A stretch of DNA of 64,000 bases, from assembly GCA_012931725.1 (NCBI GenBank), contig CM022944.1, positions 12,181,448 to 12,245,447 on the forward strand, given 5' to 3'. The notes under the pieces were generated by a model that saw only the letters and a list, made by a program, of their open reading frames with translations, was not told where the DNA came from and ran no database searches. Both the position numbers and the translations under genes were made by a program. Positions 47,761-58,770 of the stretch are shown here, one piece after another. The stretch comes from Litsea cubeba (Eukaryota; Streptophyta; Magnoliopsida; Laurales; Lauraceae). The stretch's first letter is position 1. Each line of letters begins with the position of its first letter.

Positions 47761-48375
47761 GAATCGCCTTGGCTTTTCTTTTTCTTATGTCGCGCGGTTT
47801 ATGCAACAATTCATAGCTTGAATTGCGTCTTCTTAAGTTTTAACCGCTCGAATGCGTGCGTATGTATGGATGGCCACAATTGACATATTAACACTTGCGT
47901 CATATTTAAAACTACAAATAACCCCCCACTTACTTTTCATTTTTACAAATAATGACCTTCCTTTTATCTCAAAATCTTGGTCAATTACTTGGACCATCAA
48001 TCAATATTCAATATTTGATTGATTTATAAATCCACTATTTTGTGTTCTAAGATAGTGAAAGTCTCATTAGATCTAATCTTCTAACCTTGATGAAATGTCA
48101 ATTCACTAAGTTCAGGATTCATATACATGATTCACCTTCCTTCTACAAAAATGACTAGCTAGCTGCAACGGTGATGGAATGAGACTTGTATAGGGCGCGT
48201 GTGATTATTTATCATAGCCAAAGAAAAAAAAATACTTGCATCATTTGTATTAGTCACATTGCATTAGGATGCCCAGTTTTTGCAAAATGTTTTAGTGAAT
48301 GCACCCTAACATTCCCCATCAAGTTAACTAGAAATGATAATAAAGACAAGATCTCAAAGTATTTTGTTAATACAA
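47761..48375. other. Intergenic upstream of CIPK24
   Basis: Contains at about 47910-47970 ACAAATAACC-type motifs like those near 13245 and 14270, probably a degraded transposon end. Promoter elements of CIPK24 should lie here; none is clear. Confidence 0.4.
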
Positions 48376-48671
48376 GGGTCTGTTTGGATAAGTAAAAAAT
48401 AGAGTATAGTGAAGTTAAATGGGCCCTAACAGTCTAAAATTTCAACTCTATCCCATTTGGATGAGTCTGACCCGACACATGTACTCCATTTCACTTCAAC
48501 TCTAAATACTTTCATTTTCTTAAGTAAAAGTGGATTTTACTTCAAAATATGCATTTGAATGAAGTGAAGTGAAGTACTCTGCTTTAACTTCAATATATTT
48601 CTCTTTTCACTCCACTCCACATGTGAAATCCACTTCATTTTACTCAACTCCATATTTATCCAAACAGGCCC
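48376..48671. mobile_element. MITE with GGGTCTGTTTGGAT ends
   Basis: Ends GGGTCTGTTTGGATAA and reversed GGGCCTGTTTGGATAA, with similarity continuing inward (GTGAAG-type motifs). No target duplication seen. Confidence 0.65.
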
Positions 48672-48815
48672 GGGTTATATCTTATGTTCGACTGAACCCA
48701 ACGGCTATTAAATTAGTTTCTTATTCAAATGTAAGTTACATAGTACTTCTATGGAATAAAACAGATAGTAAAATATTATTTTCTTCTGGCTAGACTAGTC
48801 AGCTTGATCAGCCAC

Positions 48816-49223
48816 ATGATCAAAGTGCAATGTAATGCTTATACAATCCCAAAAGCCACTGAGGAGTACCTCTCTCTCTCTCAAATTTATGAGCTGTTGG
48901 ATGCCACATGGAAGAAACATTGGGTCCATATATATCTTGGTAAAAATATGCGTACCTATGAATATGTCACATGGAAGGTAACAACCCATGAACCCATGGA
49001 TCAAGTGGCATGTGAAAAGGCATTTGAGAAGGCATGCAAGAGACGAAAAACAGAAACAAAGGCAAAACAATGGATGGCTATTATCTTTCCCTTGGGGCAT
49101 CTCCTGTCAGCACATAGAATGTACAAGTTAGCGAAAGGGACAAGCATGAGGTACGTCGAGAAAAGCTCAACTCGACCGTTGCTTTTTTGCTTAGGATTCT
49201 TGAAGGAAAGAAAAATCAAGTGA
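48816..49223 (+). CDS. Uncharacterised 135-codon ORF
   Basis: An uninterrupted ORF of 135 codons starting at ATG 48816. The product is basic, with a Lys/Arg-rich middle (ACKRRKTETKAKQW) and a hydrophobic segment near MAIIFPLGHLL. I do not recognise the family. No splice partner is evident. It follows a MITE (48376-48671) and precedes AT-rich tandem duplications, so it may be a chance ORF or a transposon or retrogene fragment. Composition is balanced rather than low-complexity, the only argument for coding. Confidence 0.22.
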   Translation: MIKVQCNAYTIPKATEEYLSLSQIYELLDATWKKHWVHIYLGKNMRTYEYVTWKVTTHEPMDQVACEKAFEKACKRRKTETKAKQWMAIIFPLGHLLSAHRMYKLAKGTSMRYVEKSSTRPLLFCLGFLKERKIK

Positions 49224-49869
49224 TATGCTCAGCAGCAGAGTCTCGCTGGAATATTTTCTAGATATGTTTTTAATGTTCCCATCGATTTGATATGTGCAAG
49301 CCATTGCTGCTATAATACTTTTGACAGTTCATTGGATGATGGAGTTCGATTCCAATTTTTTTTTTTTTTATTTAGCATGGACTTAAGCCATAATATTTTG
49401 TCTTCGTGAAAATTAAGCTAGATTTTTTTAGAGTGTCAAATCTGTATTTCGTTGCTCGGCATCCACTCATATATTAAGGGTACGTTTGTTTCACATGTAT
49501 TTTCTATGAATTCTAAGACTTTGTGATTTTATAAGTGGTTAAAATTTACGAATGAAAGACAAATATCCTCAAAAAATTATTAAATAATCTCCCCTTTAAT
49601 GAAAACTAACTTAGGGGAATGGAATAAGGGAAATTAATATCCGGCCATCATCCTTGTAATTGAAACCCTAAAAAATCATGGTTCCAACTCCAATGGTACG
49701 TCATATCCTTCAATGCTAACCTAGTATCCTTGATCCTTACCTATTTACTAACCTTTTTGGTGGAGCTTATTCGATAATGAGTTCCTATGCATTCTATGGC
49801 AAAACAGACGAGTTCTAAAGATTTGTACCTATTACAAATCACTTATTCTGTTTTGAAGGCAGTGTATTT

Positions 49870-50135
49870 TCAGGTAACCTAAAAAAAGGCCTATGTATCT
49901 TATGTTTTTACTATTATCTCCTTAGCTTGAAGTTGAAACAAATAACTCTTTGCTTTTATAGATGAATGATAAAAGTAGCATTTGTTGCTTTTTTAAGGCC
50001 TTGTATGTCAAATAACCTAAGAAGGCATCTCTATTTTGTTTTACTACAATCTCCTTAGATTGAAGGTGAAACAAATAACTTTTTATTTTATGGATGAATG
50101 ACCAAAATAGCCTTTATTTAAGTTCAACAAATGTC
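49870..50135. repeat. Diverged tandem duplication, about 138 bp
   Basis: AACCTAA ... CTCCTTAG ... TTGAA(G/A)GTGAAACAAATAACT ... GATGAATGA recurs with an offset of about 138 bp. Confidence 0.7.
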
Positions 50136-50139
50136 ACCG

Positions 50140-53100
50140 ACTCAACTCAAGGTAGGTTGGCCCACTTGGATACATGATGATCAAGGGAGGCATGACGATG
50201 AAAAGAACTAGACATGGATTAAGAAAATACATAATATTTAGTAGATCAAATTGTCCATCCCTTAGTTTTAGGTTCTCAAAGTTTAATGACCATACATGTG
50301 TAAGCTTTTTGGGATAAAATCAAATGGTGAATAATGTCCAATATAATGTGAAATGAGATTTGTTCCATTCAAGGGTCCTAGATTATGCAAATAGTTGGAT
50401 GAATCAAAGGTAGGCCCCCCTCTATGAAAGACCAAAAAGGATCATTTATGGAAAAATGCATTTTTAACAAAACCATCTTATGAAGAATTTCAGTATTTTT
50501 TTTAGGGTGGAAATCAGTCAAGAGAAAAATTACATGTATAGTTACTTTTTCAAGGTGTGACTGTTAGTTAAGGGAGATTTCAATAAAAATAGAAAATATA
50601 GAGATCTTGTTTATATTGCATGAAAATATAAGGGCCTTTTAGTAAAAACGAAATCCTTTATAATATAGTCCACCGTCGCTTTCTTTATTAAGTGACGTTA
50701 ACGCTTGATTGAGGAGTTAAAAAAGAAGATTTGAATTTGGATTTGACTTACAAACATGAATTTGTTTATTTAAAAATGTATCTGTCTTGATGCATGAATT
50801 GGGTCCTCTTGAATGAATTATATGAAAATATCAACAAAAGGTATCTAACCCCAGCTCACATCAAGTGAAGTAAGCACCAATTGGGCCTGTATGAAAATTG
50901 ACCAATGATCTTTTAGACAGTACAGATGCTACATGGATTTCATATGATATGGCCCACACCCGAGTCTGATTGAGCAACCGTGTGGACATGTTTAAGATCC
51001 AATCAAGGGCCCAAATCCAAGCAACCGACTCTTAATTGGATTTCCGGTGTGGACTCTCTACTTAATTACATTTATTTATTTTTTATACCACAACCAAGGA
51101 GGTCGGGACCAAGAGAGAACCGTACGCACGCGAAGGCCAGCCCATTTTAATAGAAAAAAAACCCGCACAAATGAAAATGGAGTCCGCACAAATAAAAAGA
51201 ATTGATGTATCTGTAACTGAGGTTGACCTAACACTACTTACCACTCGAATAATAATCCCTTCTTATCTTCAATAACAATTGAAGCAAAACAGTTCCACTT
51301 CCGAAAGTCCAAAACAGCGCCCAATTGCAGATGGGTCGTCGAAGGCATGTGGAGCGTCTGCGTAAATGAAGTTTGGACTCATTCGCTTTCTTACCCTCCT
51401 TGAAAACACTTTTTCATGGAAGCCCCCACATATTTTGAGCTGAATTTTATTCCTTGAACCAAACAATGAAAAAGGTTTTTCAAGAAAAAGTATCTTCTTT
51501 TCATTTCTATTCACACATAATGGGGTGACACCTTGAGAGGCATATTCCCCATAAATTGAAGAGAGAATAATGTACTCTTCTCTGTTTGACCTTCACTTTG
51601 CTGAACAGTTCCATATTGGGGTCAAGATCCATGTCATGGCTATTACACCGGTATAGTTTTAACACATGCATGGAACTCTATTATGAAACTTCACATAATT
51701 ATAATCCAATACTTCAAGATAAATTTCATCTACTCCACGACAATACCCTTGAACTTCAAGGCAAGAAGAGTGGGTTCCATCATATGAATGAGCACATAAT
51801 GGAACGGAATTAATGCCACATAAGCTCTAATCATATTTTCAATCACGTATTCAATTTTATGGTAGGGTTTATTCTTATTAAAGTGAAATGCAAGGACAAG
51901 TCACCAAACGGTATGGGATTCATCACGAACGGTTTAAATTATTTCTATAATTAGCACCAAACGTCCGTGCTAAGCCCGGGTCAAAAGTAAAAATATATTA
52001 AAAATTTAAGAATTATTTTAAAATATTATTAAGATAAAATAAGTCTAAAAGAAATAAATTTTTTATCTTTGAATATTGGAATCTTTTAACATGTGATGAA
52101 AATATATATAAAATGAAAAGTAAACTTACATAACATAATGCCCTCTTGAATTTAAAGGCATTGACCATTACACAAGTATGAATATTTGTCTATATAGGGG
52201 CAGCTCTCCTAAGCTAAAGCTTAGGTTAAGGTAAGCTCAAGTTTGTGGTGGGGACCACTTGGCGACCTACATGGGGGTGGTGATGTGGGGATTTCAAGGA
52301 CTCACTGGGACCCTTCTCTTTGAAAAAAATTAGTCTCAACCGTGGTTCTACCATCTCCATCTAACTCCAAAAGTTTAATGGTCAACAATCCATTCAGATT
52401 GATACATAGTCGATCCAACGGCCCAGTAAATCCGGATCTGACCAAAAGCTAGTGGACACGTACAATTTAGGGAGGTCGTGTGTTTAGTCCATTTGGATGG
52501 ACCAAGGGTGGGCCCCACAAGCGTAAGCTTACATAATTAAATAGATAGGTATGGTGCTCGGGTACAAAAAAATATAATGAAATATGTGATTCTTTTCTGA
52601 GATATGATTAGAAAAAAAAACAAATTTTATAGAAATAAATAAGTAGTTTATATTTATTATATATATAACTTTAATAAAAAATAAAAAATAACTTTGGGGT
52701 CACATGATGTAACTTCTAATGGTGAGCCTCATATCCTAATTCCTTCGTGGGCTCCACTGATCAAGACCTAGATCAGACCCCACCAACAAAATCGCCCAGG
52801 CCCCCTCTTCAAGATCCATGGTCCCGATCTGAAAACAATGGCCCACATGGGCCCCACAGTCCAAAAAATGGAATTAAAATCCAAATTCCTTACTACCGTC
52901 GGTCTCCCTTTAGACTGCTGGATGGTGGACCAAACGGGCCTAGCTCTCATGGGTCCACATGTCTAAGGTCGCCCTGCCATGTTCGGTCCGATGAACGGAC
53001 CAGATTTGAGATCGGATCATCCAGTGGGTCACACCATCGCCTGACGCCCAAACTGTTATTTCCTTCTTAACCCAACTAATGCCTCCTAGATTGTAAACAC

Positions 53101-53400
53101 ATGATGGCAGCCAAAATGGAGTTCACTCCGTGTGGGACCTGCACCAATGTAGTCGCCCCTGGGTCTATTATCAGATCTATGGTCCCGATCTAATCAAGTG
53201 GGCCATGAGGTCCCACGATCCCAGTCAATCCAAAACCGGTTTCTGTCGTGCAGTAACTGTAATTTATTAAATTCTGCACTGCATCTCCAAGTGATTTGAA
53301 CATCTTAGCAATACAACAAGGTCTGGAAATAGTCTAAATCATAGAAACTATAATCATCAGATCTACCAACAAAGTTCGAATGTTATCGGACCCATAACCT
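50140..53400. other. Intergenic, no gene recognised
   Basis: AT-rich with one GC-richer segment (52740-53240) that repeats GATCCATGGTCCCGATCT-type phrases but has no domain. A weak inverted pair with GTAAGCTC...TTGTGG ends spans about 52222-52535. Confidence 0.4.
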
Positions 53401-53509
53401 GGGTTTGTTTAATGGGGAAGCAAGGCTCATCGAGAAGCCAAAGCGCTCTGCGTTTTTTGGATGCTTGGATACTGACGTGCACAGGTGGGTGTAGGTGGTT
53501 ATGCAAATG

Positions 53510-54170
53510 GCTGTGCAAGGAAGCAGTGCGGGGAAAAGGGAAAGGAAAGGGAGGCACCCTTACCTTTGATTATGGGTTTGTCGAGATGAAGAAAGAGAGG
53601 GTGGTGCGTGCAGGCAGTGACGAGGTAGAGGAAAGAAAATGAGGGAAGAGAGAAAGAGGGAGGGAGAGGCAGTGTGTGCAGGTGGGTGATGGGGCTGGCG
53701 CGTGGGTGCAGCAGTGAAGGAGGGATGCTGCACGCGTGTTGGATGGGCTAAAGGGAAGAGAGCCTTCTTTCTGTGATGGAGGGTGCAACAGTTGCTGTGA
53801 AGGGAAAAAGAGGAGAGGTGTACCAGGCGTGCAGGAAGGAGAGAAGAAAAGAAAAAGGAAAGAAAGAAAAAGAGATGGGTTCAGAGTGTGTGCAGGCAGT
53901 GTGCAGTGGAGGAAGAAGGGGATGGAGAAGAATAGGAAGGAAGAAAAAGAGAAAGAAAGAATATGGAACGATGCATAGTACTGCAGTGAATGTGGGTGAT
54001 GATGCACTGGAGAAGAAGAGGGCCCTTACCTTCTAAATGGGTTCTGCGCAGGTCGCTCGGAGATGAGGCGAGGATGGAGATGATCGATGATGGAGATGAA
54101 GAAAGAGAGGGTGGTGCGTGCAAGCTCTGACGAGGTAGAGGAAGGAAAAGGAGGGAAGAGAGAAATGCAA
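53510..54170 (+). repeat. Purine-rich low-complexity stretch with direct duplication
   Basis: The plus strand is overwhelmingly A and G. GATGAAGAAAGAGAGGGTGG occurs at 53586 and about 508 bp later at 54094, followed in both by GACGAGGTAGAGGAA and later TTGGATGGGCTA, so a segment has been duplicated. Open frames here are products of the composition. Confidence 0.75.
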
Positions 54171-55182
54171 TGTTGTGAGGCTTCCTCCAATATATTGGAT
54201 GGGCTAGATGGAAGAGCTTCCCGGATCTGGGACTCTCATTCCCAGATCTCAGTGGACTCTACTCTCACGTGAAATCAGTTGATCCCTCCCTCTTTTCCGC
54301 TTTTTTTTTCTTGGGTAGTTCTTTGAGAGAGGAGCATTTTCAAGGGTGAGGTAGCACCCCACAACCACCTCTCCCTTTGCTTTAATATATATAATATAAT
54401 ATAATAATATAATATAAAGGTCCATAATGGAGTTTCCGGTGTTTGTTATACGATTATGTGTGATAGCTGCGACGGTAGATTCCTCCATATTTGTTTATTT
54501 TATGGGCACACCTTATGTGGTTCTAATAAGTTGGATTTTACACTAATGCCTAATGCCATGGGCCCATGCATTGGGCCCATGAGCACGGGAACTTCATGAA
54601 ATCTCCATTAGCATGTGGAAGCCGCACATCCCACCAAAGTCCGCTAAACCGCGGGAAAGTCCCAACGAGACGTATTACACACGTGATAATCTGGCAATAT
54701 ACGATTTGGACGGTAGAGAGTGACAGATAGACAGTCAAAAGGGAACCATATGTCGACCTGGGTCCCACCCAAAGATAAATGACGCTCGTGTTGCACGCAC
54801 GCCTTCATCGTATCGAGACAGCTTCCTGCGCTGAATGGACGGCCCAGTTTTGTTCTCCTCCGACATAAAAAAAGGCTGCCATTTTTCCATCTTCTTCATC
54901 TGCTCTGCAAACCCCAAAATTTCTAGGGTTTATAAGTGAATGTTCCTGGGAATCTCTCGAAAGAAATGTCTGAATCAAAATCCCTCTCTGGGTTTCATAG
55001 ATTGAACCGATTCTCAAAAACCCATTTGGGGTTTTGTGAATCTGATGACGTTAAGGCAGCTGATTTCAGAATGGGGTTTTGACGATCTGGTTTTCTTTGT
55101 AAAACCCCTCCTTGTAGGGTTTAAGGATTACGGCTTTGGGATCTTCTTTTGGTGAAGTTGGGATTCAGATTTCCATCTAGAA

Positions 55183-56711
55183 ATGCTTCTTCGAAGCTCT
55201 TCGACTCCGATCCTGAACGGATGGAGTCCTCTCTCAAAGGACTCTTCTCCTGAATCTGATATCATTCTTCCATTGCAGGGAAATCGATCAGTAACCCATC
55301 TCTTCCCTTTTATGTCTCTCACAGCGTCGCTAAATTCCCCATCTTCCAGCGAAGGGTCTTCTTGGGTTTCGTCTAGAAAGCTTCCTAAAGCTTTATCTGA
55401 GTCCGATCTTCGTGATTTTGCAGTACAGAAGCGGAAGCCTCTCGCTCAAAGCTCTAAAGGGCTAGCTTCGATATCGGTCGAAGAGGAGGGAGAAGAAGAA
55501 GAGAGGGTCATTGGGTCGATTTCGCCTTCGCTTCTTTTTTCGAGTTCTGGTTTGGATGGATCCATGGAGAATGCAGAAGGCTGCTCTGTCCTAATGGGTT
55601 TAGGAATGAATGAAAAACCGTCTGGGTCTCTGTTTTTGGATGAGGGGTTTGGCTCTGTTGGTGGGGGTGGTGGGAATTGTGGGGGAAGAGGAAGGGGAGG
55701 AGGCTCTGGTGGTGGAGATGGGGGTGGTGGGTCTGAATTTTCGGATTCGAATCGTGGAAACAATAGCACAGATGCTTATTACCAAAAGATGATTGAGGCA
55801 GATCCTGGAAATGCTCTTCTTCTTTCGAATTATTCCATGTTCTTGAAAGAGGTAGGCAGAAAGACATCAATCCAGTTTGCATTTCAGTGAAAAATCACTA
55901 CTTTGGATTTAAATCTTGTTTGTTTCTGAAGAAAAATTCATTTTTTTCTCTCCTATCTTGGAAGAAAAGCTCAAATCTTTCTGCTATTTGTATGGGCTAA
56001 TAGGTTCGAGGAGATCTTTCTAAAGCGGAAGAGTACTGTGGTCGTGCAGTTTTGGCTAATCCAGGAGATGGGAATGTTCTGTCTCTCTATGCTGATTTGA
56101 TATGGCAGACGCAGAAGGATGCCGAGAGGGCAGAGAGCTATTTCGATCAAGCGATCAAAGCTGCCCCGGATGACAGGTAGGAAAGCTCTCTCCTTTGGAG
56201 AATGTCATTTCTAATGGAATTTTTGGTTGAGGCTAGTAATGTTTTTGAAATTGGTTTTTGGGTTCTCTCTTAAAATTACAGGAACTTTGAACGCATGGTT
56301 AGTTTTTAATTGGGGTTTTCTGGGTTCTGTCTCTTCTAGTATTACTCAGTGTCATTAAATTTATTACTATGAAACATGGAATGATGGAATTCTGTAGAAA
56401 TTGAGTGGCAATTTTTATTATTTTTAAATTTCATAGTATGAAACTCTCCATGCAACTCCAATTAAACTAGATTGCTTATCTTGGAATTTTGATCTGCTTT
56501 CCAGATTACCTGGCCTTTTGGGTTCTCAGGTTACCAGACTCTGATATCCGTTTTCTCCCTTTGCAGTTATGTAATGGCTTCATATGCTCGATTCCTGTGG
56601 GATGCTGAAGAAGAAGAGGAAGAAGAAGAGGAGGAGGAGGTATCAAAGACAACGCCTTTCTTCACAGGAACAGCTCCTTATCTTCACATAACTGCTGCTC
56701 CGGGAGACTGA
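55183..56711 (+). CDS. TPR-like superfamily protein, 3 exons
   Basis: Exons 55183-55851, 56004-56176 and 56567-56711 give 328 aa; introns are GTAGGC...TAATAG and GTAGGA...TTGCAG. The N-terminal 195 residues are low complexity: Ser-rich, an acidic run near 100-107, and a Gly-rich stretch at 160-183. From about 198 on come helical TPR/HAT-like units: YYQKMIEADPGNALLLSNYSMF, then KAEEYCGRAVLANPGDGNVLSLYA, then RAESYFDQAIKAAPDDSYVMASYARFLW, each written here only as a short landmark. An 11-glutamate run follows (about 294-304) and the protein ends TAAPGD. This layout matches the plant family that includes Arabidopsis At1g80130 and At5g20190, whose molecular function is not established. No signal peptide is visible. 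The leader has short upstream ATGs after a TCTAGGGTTT motif. Confidence 0.9.
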
Positions 56712-56712
56712 C

Positions 56713-56907
56713 GATCTCTCTCTTCATATCCACAGTAACATTGGAAAAAAAATATCTGGGATGGTCTCTATCTCTGTATCTACAGTAACATTGAAAAAAA
56801 AATATCTGGGCTGGTCTCTCTCTCCAAATCCACAGTAACAATGAAAAAAAATATCTGGGATGGTCTCTATCTCTATGTGTACAGTAACATTGAAAAAAAT
56901 ATCTGGG
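56713..56907 (+). repeat. Four 48-50 bp tandem repeats in the TPR gene 3' region
   Basis: Starting two bases after the TGA stop, a unit built around CCACAGTAACATTG, an A run and ATATCTGGG recurs four times (56713-56760, 56761-56810, 56811-56859, 56860-56907). Copies differ at a few positions, so the expansion is not brand new. Confidence 0.9.
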
Positions 56908-58300
56908 ATGGTGGTGGAGGTTGCTATGGGTCTTGGGGATCTTGGGTGTGAGCGTTGTAGATTTTTGTTATAATTGTGGGGTGGGTTTTTTCTGGAGATG
57001 TTGTAAATAAGATTTGACTTTTGTATAGTTTATGATGTGAAATAAGATGTTCTTTGTGGGAAAACAGAGAGGCATTCTCTTTTGATCATGACGTGTGGGG
57101 TTAATTGCTTTGATTTTTCTAAAGTCTGTTGGAGACTTGGAGTAGAACCCAAGGAGGTATATAGCCAAAATCCAATGCTGTTGGAGATTTTTTTTATTCT
57201 TCCACAGGATGAATGATTGAGGGAGATTATTTCATTTTAAAAAGGGGTAAAGAAACCTCGGCTAGATGTCACATCAAAAAAAAATAAAATAAAAAATAAA
57301 AGTGTGCAATTATATCAATAAAAGTAGTAGGCCACATATAAGTGAAAATCATCTTGATGAAAAGTCTCATGCATCACATGTGATCAGTTCTCTTACAAAT
57401 TTAGATCAAATAGGATTTATAAATATGATAATAAATATCCAGATAGGATTTATTATTTTTTTATACTGAGAATCAACTTGATAGTAGAAATAACCTAGGT
57501 TGAGTTGAAACTTGGGAATATCCTATAAATAGTATTGATGTTTTCTTAATGATTGTGAATTTAATAGGTGGGGTCTATCATAGTGTTTTACACCTTTTAC
57601 ATAATTCACGATTTATAAGAGTCAAAGCCATACAAAAAATAAATAAAAGAAATCAAACTCTACCCTTTCTCCCTCGGCAGATATGCGTGGTAGCACATCA
57701 ATTATATGAACAGTTTCCCCCTCTTCTTCCGTTCTACATTGTTAGTGTAGATTTATCTTTATTCAACAATGTTGTTATTTTTTATAAATTATAATAACTT
57801 ATTATTTTTATTAATCAATTACATATATTATAAATTCATTTGGGTTTAATTTTATTGCATAATGATTATCATAAAAATGAAAGCTTGACCACCATGCTTA
57901 AAGTACAACACATAAGTATGAAAAAATAATAATTACAATATCTATAGTATGAAAATATAGTTACTTTTATAAATACCTCATGCTAAAGTCTAACTACTTT
58001 ATGTTCTCATCCTCATCTAAAGTGGTTAGGTTCTCATCCTAATCTAACTAGTGGTTAGGTTCTTTTCCTCATCTAACTAGTTTTAATATTGTTTGGATAA
58101 ATATTTATATACAATAGTTAGTTGGTCTAGTGGTTATGTTTACCTCTTAAATCCCAATGGTTGTAAGGTAAAGTCCACGTACACACACATTTTACTTATT
58201 TTTAAAAATACATACAGGTTACGCAGGTCGGGCCGACCCATCTCCTTGGCAAACTCTACTTTTTCATATAAAAAGTAAAAAAAGATTCCACATCAAACGA

Positions 58301-58490
58301 CTACCATCACAATCCACATCAGAATGATAACCATAACTGAATTGAGTACATCTTTCACAAATGATATCTATGAAAATGAAATAAGTTGACAATCAACTAC
58401 CATCACAATCCACATCAAGATGATAACCACAACTGAATTGAGTACATCTTTCGCAAATGATATCTATGAAAATGAAATAAGTTTGATTGT
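58301..58490. repeat. 96-bp tandem duplication
   Basis: CTACCATCACAATCCACATC begins at 58301 and 58397; both units run to ATGAAAATGAAATAAGTT. Confidence 0.9.
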
Positions 58491-58726
58491 TGAGGAAAAT
58501 TAACCGTATTTGGCCTATGCATAAAATAATGAAAGTATTTTCCATTGTACAAGCGTGGTCCATTAGATATGTTTTTTTTTTCCAAAACTTTGGAACCGGT
58601 GACGCTAGCATTATTCAAGTTAAAATGAAGTGACACGTATATCCAATAAAGCCCTAGTTATCCTCATTTGCTCCATTTTTCAATTTGACGATGATAATGT
58701 GGGTATTTGCAGCTGCATGTGGCCCC

Positions 58727-58733
<7 letters not shown>

Positions 58734-58766
<33 letters not shown>
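58734..58766. repeat. (GA)n microsatellite
   Basis: Pure GA run. Confidence 0.95.

Positions 58767-58770
<4 letters not shown>

Noticed and set aside
52222..52535. MITE with GTAAGCTC...TTGTGG ends
   Set aside because: Arms match too loosely (about 17 of 22) and no duplication was found.
53570..54007. 145-codon minus-strand ORF
   Set aside because: Product of the purine-rich composition; low-complexity Ser/Phe/Leu with no domain.
55446..55882. Minus-strand ORFs of 107 and 124 codons opposite the TPR gene
   Set aside because: They are proline-rich shadows of the Gly/Ser-rich first exon and have no splice or domain support.
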